From Corallococcus macrosporus DSM 14697 (GTDB taxonomy: Bacteria > Myxococcota > Myxococcia > Myxococcales > Myxococcaceae): DNA of 64,000 bases. The stretch covers positions 2,334,501 through 2,398,500 of the forward strand of contig NZ_CP022203.1 in assembly GCF_002305895.1 (NCBI RefSeq). Direction: 5' to 3'. Positions 60,046-64,000 of the stretch are shown one piece after another; the first letter of the stretch is position 1, and each line of letters starts with the position of its first letter. The translations under genes and the position numbers were made by a program. The notes under the pieces are model-generated. The model saw only the letters and a program-made list of their open reading frames with translations, did not search any database and was not told where the DNA came from.

Positions 60046-61548
60046 ATGAGCATGCGTGTCGTTGTCAGCGCGCTGTGTGGCGCGCTGTTGGTGCTGTCGA
60101 CGGGGTGCGGTGACGAGTGTGTCGATGCGTTCGACTGCCGCAGTGACAACGGACCGCCGCCGGCGGGGCAGGAGTGGACGTGCCGTTCGGGCAACTGCGA
60201 GCTGCGCGATGTCCAGCAGCCGCCCGAGGAAGACGCGGGCACCGAAGAGGACGCGGGCACCGAGGAAGACGCGGGCACCGAAGAGGACGCGGGCACCGAG
60301 GAAGACGCGGGCACCGGAGAGGACGCGGGCACCGGCGATGACGGCGGCGTCGTCGTCATCGGCACGGGCGCCAAGGGTGATGTCTGCACCACGTCCGCGG
60401 ACTGCGCCGCGGGGCTTCGCTGTGAGGGCGCGGCCGAGGCCATGACGTGCCAGGCGCTGCACGTGGCCTTCACGGCCATGGACGACAGCGACGCCATGGC
60501 GGCGGTGGTGACGCGCTTCGACGAGCCGGAGCCCACGCGGCTGTCGGACGCCGCGGTGGACAGCCGCTACCCGCGCTGGAACTCGGCCGGCAACCGGATT
60601 GCCTTCGTCCGGGGGGCCACCGAGACGGGCACCTCTTCGGGCAACCTGGCCGGTGAGCTGGTGGTGCGCGACGTGCCGCTCGCGGAGGTCGAGCCCACGG
60701 TGCTGGCCAACGGCACCTCCGGCAGCACCGAGGGCTTCCTCTACCTGGAGTGGGAGCCGGGTGACTCCCTCCTGTACGTGCGCCGCGCGGGCGACAGCAT
60801 CTCCGGCATCTCCCGCGTCCCGGCCGAGGGCGGCGCGGTGGAGGAGGCCACCGCCGCGGGCACCTTCCCGGCCTGGCGCGACGGCGACACGTTCGCGTTC
60901 AGCACCGCCACGGTGGGCCTGTCCACGGCGACCGTGGGGGGCGGCGCGCCCACGCCGCTGGCCGCCGCGGGCGCCACGGCGGAGCAGCCGCACTACAACC
61001 GCGTCAATGACCAGCTCCTGTTCCTCCGCCCGGATGAGACGCGGCCAATGGGGCTGAACGCCGCGCTCTACATCATCCCCGTGGGCGGCGCCGCCGTGCA
61101 GACGATCGCCGAGGCCACCACGACGGCCGTCGAGGGGGGCTCGGTGGACTCCTACATCGCCAACCCCACCTGGGCGCCGGACGGGAGCTGGGTGGCGTAC
61201 GTGCGCGCCTACTTCTTCAACCCCACCACCGGTGAGCCGGTGCTCTGCGGCGGCGCGGCCTCGCCCTGCGCCGGGGACCCGGGCAACATCATCTTCCTGC
61301 GCCGCATCAACCCGGCGGACGGCGCGCCCGTGGGCGACGAGGTCAGCTTCGCCGAGGGCGCCACGCTCCCGTCCTTCTCCCCGGATGCCCACCACGTGGC
61401 CTACATCCAGGGCGGGCAGCTCTACGTCCAGCAGATTGACCCGGCGGCGGGCACCAAGGTGGGCGACGCCATCGTCCACCCGGTGGGGGGCTACACGCTC
61501 CAGACGTCGCGTGGCGATGACCACCGCCCGCGCTGGCAGCCCCGGTAG
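60046..61548 (+). CDS. Lipoprotein with acidic repeats and TolB-like beta-propeller
   Basis: 500 residues. Signal peptide and lipobox LVLSTGC (Cys21), then a small Cys-rich segment, six EEDAGT repeats (residues about 63-98), a second Cys pair region, and from about 140 a WD40-like/PD40 beta-propeller with RYPRWNSAGNRIAFVRG, TWAPDGSWVAYVR and PSFSPDAHHVAYIQG blades. Probably surface- or periplasm-exposed binding protein. GGAGGG lies 7 bases before the ATG. Confidence 0.85.
   Translation: MSMRVVVSALCGALLVLSTGCGDECVDAFDCRSDNGPPPAGQEWTCRSGNCELRDVQQPPEEDAGTEEDAGTEEDAGTEEDAGTEEDAGTGEDAGTGDDGGVVVIGTGAKGDVCTTSADCAAGLRCEGAAEAMTCQALHVAFTAMDDSDAMAAVVTRFDEPEPTRLSDAAVDSRYPRWNSAGNRIAFVRGATETGTSSGNLAGELVVRDVPLAEVEPTVLANGTSGSTEGFLYLEWEPGDSLLYVRRAGDSISGISRVPAEGGAVEEATAAGTFPAWRDGDTFAFSTATVGLSTATVGGGAPTPLAAAGATAEQPHYNRVNDQLLFLRPDETRPMGLNAALYIIPVGGAAVQTIAEATTTAVEGGSVDSYIANPTWAPDGSWVAYVRAYFFNPTTGEPVLCGGAASPCAGDPGNIIFLRRINPADGAPVGDEVSFAEGATLPSFSPDAHHVAYIQGGQLYVQQIDPAAGTKVGDAIVHPVGGYTLQTSRGDDHRPRWQPR
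60232..60339 (+). repeat. In-frame minisatellite, 18 bases x 6
   Basis: GACGCGGGCACC recurs every 18 bases at 60232, 60250, 60268, 60286, 60304 and 60322, encoding (E)EDAGT units. Third-position changes alternate GAAGAG/GAGGAA between neighbours, suggesting expansion by a 36-base dimer. Confidence 0.92.
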
Positions 61549-61577
61549 TCTCCGGCCGCTGACGGCATGACGTCCTG

Positions 61578-61604
61578 GGCCCGCGTTCCATTGGGACGCG
61601 GGCC
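61578..61604 (+). terminator. Probable terminator after the propeller lipoprotein
   Basis: 9-bp stem GGCCCGCGT/ACGCGGGCC plus an inner CC/GG, 29 bases past the stop. Only a weak T-content follows. Confidence 0.45.
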
Positions 61605-61707
61605 TCGTCATGTCCGGCTCGCCGCGCGGTGTCTTGTCTTGGCGCGGGAGGCGGCATAGGGAGGAGCCCGCTGGCCCACCCCCGGGCCCATCCACCGGAG
61701 GACCTGC

Positions 61708-61959
61708 ATGCGGCGCGTTCTTGTTCCTGGCTTCCTGCTCTTCACCGGGTGCGCCACCGTCCCGGCACCCGTCGTGAGTGCGGGCAGCGGCGGCACCGTG
61801 GCCGAGGAGCCACGGGCCCTGGCCACACCTGTGCGCCTGGAGACACGCTCCGGCACCTTCCTGGTGCACCCCAACAACGTGGAGGATTTCGGGAGGCTGC
61901 TCGCGGGCGAACCCACGCGGCAGCGCTACTCCGCCGGCATCCTGATGGCGGGTGACTGA
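61708..61959 (+). CDS. Small lipoprotein, unknown function
   Basis: 83 residues with signal peptide and lipobox LLFTGC (Cys15). The mature part is Ala/Val-rich, then a short strand-helix (RSGTFLVHPNNVEDFGRLLA). No family recognised; the size and lipobox position are its only clues. Confidence 0.6.
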   Translation: MRRVLVPGFLLFTGCATVPAPVVSAGSGGTVAEEPRALATPVRLETRSGTFLVHPNNVEDFGRLLAGEPTRQRYSAGILMAGD

Positions 61960-62022
61960 GGTCCACGCCGGCGCACGGACGGACTCACGCGCCAGGCCGA
62001 CAGGACCGGGGCTGAAAAAGGT

Positions 62023-62265
62023 TCAGCCCACCACGACGATGCGGCGCCCCAGCGCCCGCGTCATCTGCGGCGAGGTGAGCTGGGCCAGGACGTCCACCAG
62101 CTCGCCGCCGGACGTCTCGAAGGCCGCCGCGATGACCTCGCCCACCGTCAGGTGGGCCTTGCCCGCCGCCGCCCGGGCCCTCTTGGCCGTCCGCCGGAGC
62201 GCGGGCATCACCCGCCGCCCCTGCCTGGGAACCGCGCCACTGCTTCGAGTCGTCCGCTTGCCCAT
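62023..62265 (-). CDS. Small basic protein, unknown function
   Basis: 80 residues from ATG 62265, with GGGAGGAA four bases upstream. A strongly basic N-terminal half (KRTTRSSGAVPRQGRRV) precedes a helical segment (LTVGEVIAAAFETSGGELVD). Possibly nucleic-acid binding, by composition only. Confidence 0.6.
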   Translation of the reverse strand: MGKRTTRSSGAVPRQGRRVMPALRRTAKRARAAAGKAHLTVGEVIAAAFETSGGELVDVLAQLTSPQMTRALGRRIVVVG

Positions 62266-62676
62266 GGGTTCCTCCCACCGCACCGAGTTCCGCGGGTGAG
62301 TACACCGTGGGTCTGACATCATGCAGTTGGGGTGCCAGCCCCCTGACTACCTGCCCGGTGGGACAATGCCCCTTGTTTCCCAGGCAGAAAGCGGGGTTAA
62401 GCAGACAGCCGGCTCGCCGGGTTCACGGCGCTGCCCGGGTATGAATCGTTTCATCGAGCGGTTTCGTTCACTCTGGGCGCAATCTCGACGTTTCGTTCAA
62501 CGGCCCGGCTTCGTCACGTGGCTTACAATTCTTGGCACCCAGGTCCAATCTGACCTCGATGTCAGAGTCATGCCTTCCCGTTGAGGTCCGCCTTTCCGGG
62601 CGAGGAATCGGGATTGCCTGACAGGGATGTCGTGCCCTCGTGAGCGGCGCGGGCAGTGCGGTATACGCCGGGGGCC
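62266..62676. other. Gene-free interval with short direct and inverted repeats
   Basis: 411 bases between the small basic gene and the zinc-ribbon gene. GC content drops visibly around 62440-62530. GTTTCGTTCA occurs at 62461-62470 and 62490-62499 (29-base spacing, with a related CGTTTCAT at about 62447), and TCTGAC-6-GTCAGA forms a dyad at 62549-62566. A TATACG box at 62662-62667 precedes the next ATG by 9 bases. An 87-codon plus-strand frame (62321-62584) has no coding character I can defend. Confidence 0.45.
62662..62667 (+). promoter_or_regulatory. Probable -10 box, leaderless promoter of the zinc-ribbon gene
   Basis: TATACG in GGTATACGC ends 9 bases before ATG 62677, so the transcript would begin at or within a few bases of the start codon. 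No Shine-Dalgarno sequence fits. Confidence 0.4.
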
Positions 62677-63738
62677 ATGCCCCAGACTCTCTGTCCGAAC
62701 TGCGGCCACAGCCCCATCCCTCGTGGCGCCAGCGCGTGCCCCCGCTGCGGTGAGCCCTTCGACCATCTCCAGTCCCACAAGAAGGTCGGCCGGATGCGGC
62801 TGGACCGGCCCATGGTGGAGGCGGACGACGACGCCACGGTGTTCGGCGGGGACCTGGTCACCAGCGCGGTGTCCGCCCATCCGGGCCCGGCGGCGGGCGT
62901 GCTGCTGGCCAGCGGCGCGGCCTGGTTCCTCCGCGCGGCGGGCCTGCTGGGCTCGCTGGAGGACCCGTCGTGGACATACGGACTGGTGTGTCTGGACGCG
63001 GTGCTCGCGCTGGTGCTGGTGCTCAACCGCGGGCCCGCGAAGGGGCTGGCGCAGGTGGGCCTGGTGGCGCAGCTCGTGGCCACCGGCTGGCTGGCGCGCG
63101 AGGCGCCGCTGGCGCCGGTCCACGTGGCCTACTTCATCCTCGGGGGGCTCGCGCTGGCCATGGTGGTGGGCGAGCCGGGGCCCATGCGCCGCTACCTGGG
63201 GCTGGGCCTCGGGTTGGGGGCGGCGGTCGCGTCGGCGGGGTTGCTGGCGCTTCCCTCCGCCGGGCTGCCGGGCCGGAGCGTGCGCCAGTCGCTGGTGGGC
63301 AGTGAGCTGGGCTACCGGCTGGAGCTGCCCGCGGGGTGGGGGCAGCTCACGCGCGAGCAGCTCGCGCCGCACCTGGTGTTGCCCGCGTCCACGTTGCACG
63401 GCGGCGGCGTGGGCTTCGGAGACGCGGCGCGGGGGCGCTTCGGCCTGCTCTGGGTGGAGCGCGCCAGGGGCAGGGCGGCGGCCGCGGGGTGCAAGGGGTT
63501 GCTCCAGGCGCTGGGGGGCACCTTGGGTGAGGCGCTGTCATTGCCCGCGCCCCCGGCGTTGGGGAGCCGGGCCACCGTGCATCCGCTGCGGACGTCCGGC
63601 GGCGCGGAGGGCACGCTGGCCTGTGGGGTGCTGGCGGACGGGCGGCTCGTGGGGCTGGCGGTGGTGAGCGCCCAGGCGAGTGGCGGCGCGGACGAGGGGG
63701 CGTTCACGACGGTGGGCGCGGGACTCGCGTTGCAGTAA
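62677..63738 (+). CDS. Zinc-ribbon membrane protein, unknown function
   Basis: 353 residues from ATG 62677. An N-terminal two-CxxC zinc ribbon (CPNCGHSPIP, CPRCGEPF) is followed by four to five hydrophobic segments between about 70 and 200 and a C-terminal soluble domain with LELPAGWGQLTREQ. The arrangement suggests a membrane sensor or adaptor, but I do not recognise a named family. Confidence 0.75.
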   Translation: MPQTLCPNCGHSPIPRGASACPRCGEPFDHLQSHKKVGRMRLDRPMVEADDDATVFGGDLVTSAVSAHPGPAAGVLLASGAAWFLRAAGLLGSLEDPSWTYGLVCLDAVLALVLVLNRGPAKGLAQVGLVAQLVATGWLAREAPLAPVHVAYFILGGLALAMVVGEPGPMRRYLGLGLGLGAAVASAGLLALPSAGLPGRSVRQSLVGSELGYRLELPAGWGQLTREQLAPHLVLPASTLHGGGVGFGDAARGRFGLLWVERARGRAAAAGCKGLLQALGGTLGEALSLPAPPALGSRATVHPLRTSGGAEGTLACGVLADGRLVGLAVVSAQASGGADEGAFTTVGAGLALQ

Positions 63739-63751
63739 GGGGCACGTCGTC

Positions 63752-64000
63752 ATGAACGTCCAGGTCCTCTTCCACGATAGCTGCTTCGACGGCGCCGCCA
63801 GCGCGGCCGTGTTCTCCCGCTTCTACCGGGAGCGCATCCGGCCGGACGCGGCCTTCCGGTACCTCGGGCTGAACCACAAGCCGGGCGCCGAGGGCATCGA
63901 CCCGGCCGTGTTCACCGGCGAGGAGAACGTCATCGTCGACTTCCGCTACAGCCAGGACGCGCGGCTCACGTGGTGGTTCGACCACCACGCCTCCGCCTTC
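63752..64000 (+). CDS. DHH-family phosphoesterase (3' part cut by window edge)
   Basis: 83 codons from ATG 63752 (AGGGG 12 bases upstream) run open to the right edge. VLFHDSCFDGAASAAVFSRF carries the D-x-D/G-A-A motif seen in DHH phosphoesterases, ENVIVDFRYS the second metal Asp, and WWFDHHASAF the DHH triad itself. Related proteins are nanoRNases or pAp phosphatases. The rest of the gene is outside the window. Confidence 0.85.
   Translation, partial: MNVQVLFHDSCFDGAASAAVFSRFYRERIRPDAAFRYLGLNHKPGAEGIDPAVFTGEENVIVDFRYSQDARLTWWFDHHASAF

Noticed and set aside
59926-61869. Upstream extension of the TatD frame (over 600 codons)
   Set aside because: It is antisense to the propeller lipoprotein, which has a lipobox and blade motifs. 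TatD proteins begin with the HCH segment at 59925.
62531-62550. TGGCAC at 62533 and at 39959 as further sigma-54 promoters
   Set aside because: Neither has TTGC at the required five-base spacing, unlike the element at 24436.
62321-62584. An 87-codon plus-strand frame before the zinc-ribbon gene
   Set aside because: No ribosome site, no recognisable motif, and it lies in a low-GC interval that looks regulatory.

Overview
The window is a stretch of very GC-rich chromosome from a myxobacterium, almost certainly Myxococcus or a close relative in the Myxococcaceae. The left edge carries the first 135 codons of mglB, and the translation matches Myxococcus MglB essentially residue for residue as I remember it. 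Ser/Thr kinases with an AgmX/PglI-type tail, very long TPR proteins, many lipoproteins and FecR/carboxypeptidase-regulatory-like secreted proteins fit the same group. Genes are dense, often overlap by 4 bases (ATGA/GTGA), and lie on both strands.

Layout. 1-6.2 kb: mglB, divergent from a three-gene overlapping operon (secreted repeat protein, FecR lipoprotein, Ser/Thr kinase). 6.2-14 kb: an information-processing block on the minus strand: serS, tRNA-Ser(UGA), tRNA-Ser(GCU), tRNA-Arg(ACG), tadA, tRNA-Ser(CGA), tRNA-Ser(GGA), SRP RNA, (one plus-strand glycosyltransferase gene), dnaX in two frames, ybaB, recR. This order resembles the serS-tadA-scr-dnaX-yaaK-recR region of Bacillus subtilis. 14-19 kb: a 1667-residue zinc-ribbon/GYF-like/TPR membrane protein. 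19.2-24.3 kb: five plus-strand glycan/lipid genes. 24.26-24.66 kb: a gene-free interval with a consensus sigma-54 promoter, inverted repeats upstream of it, and two tandem 71-nt units that each encode a hairpin plus an intrinsic terminator. This looks like an undescribed twin small-RNA locus. 25-29.4 kb: a second long TPR membrane protein and a small membrane protein. 29.4-36 kb: recQ, a DUF3006 protein, radC, a cyclic-nucleotide-binding protein, trxB, a PLP enzyme, moaC. 36-45 kb: NUDIX, SirB1-like, YiiX-like and small proteins, lipoproteins, a CoA-binding protein, a subtilase and a patatin.

45.4-53.7 kb is a methionine region. An ArsR-HTH/methyltransferase fusion (SahR-like) overlaps metH and has a 16-bp near-palindrome between its likely promoter and its start codon. 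Further on, a group II intron with a maturase sits exactly at the start codon of a MetE-core/UROD-like gene, so splicing would rebuild that gene's 5' end. 53.7-64 kb holds an FRG-domain protein, mutY with an SDR gene, a PD-(D/E)XK nuclease, tcdA, tatD, three small or repeat-bearing envelope proteins, and a DHH phosphoesterase cut by the right edge.

Several coding regions contain in-frame tandem repeats (units of 18, 39, 45, 51 and 75 bases). No CRISPR array, rRNA operon, insertion sequence or prophage was seen; the only mobile element recognised is the group II intron.
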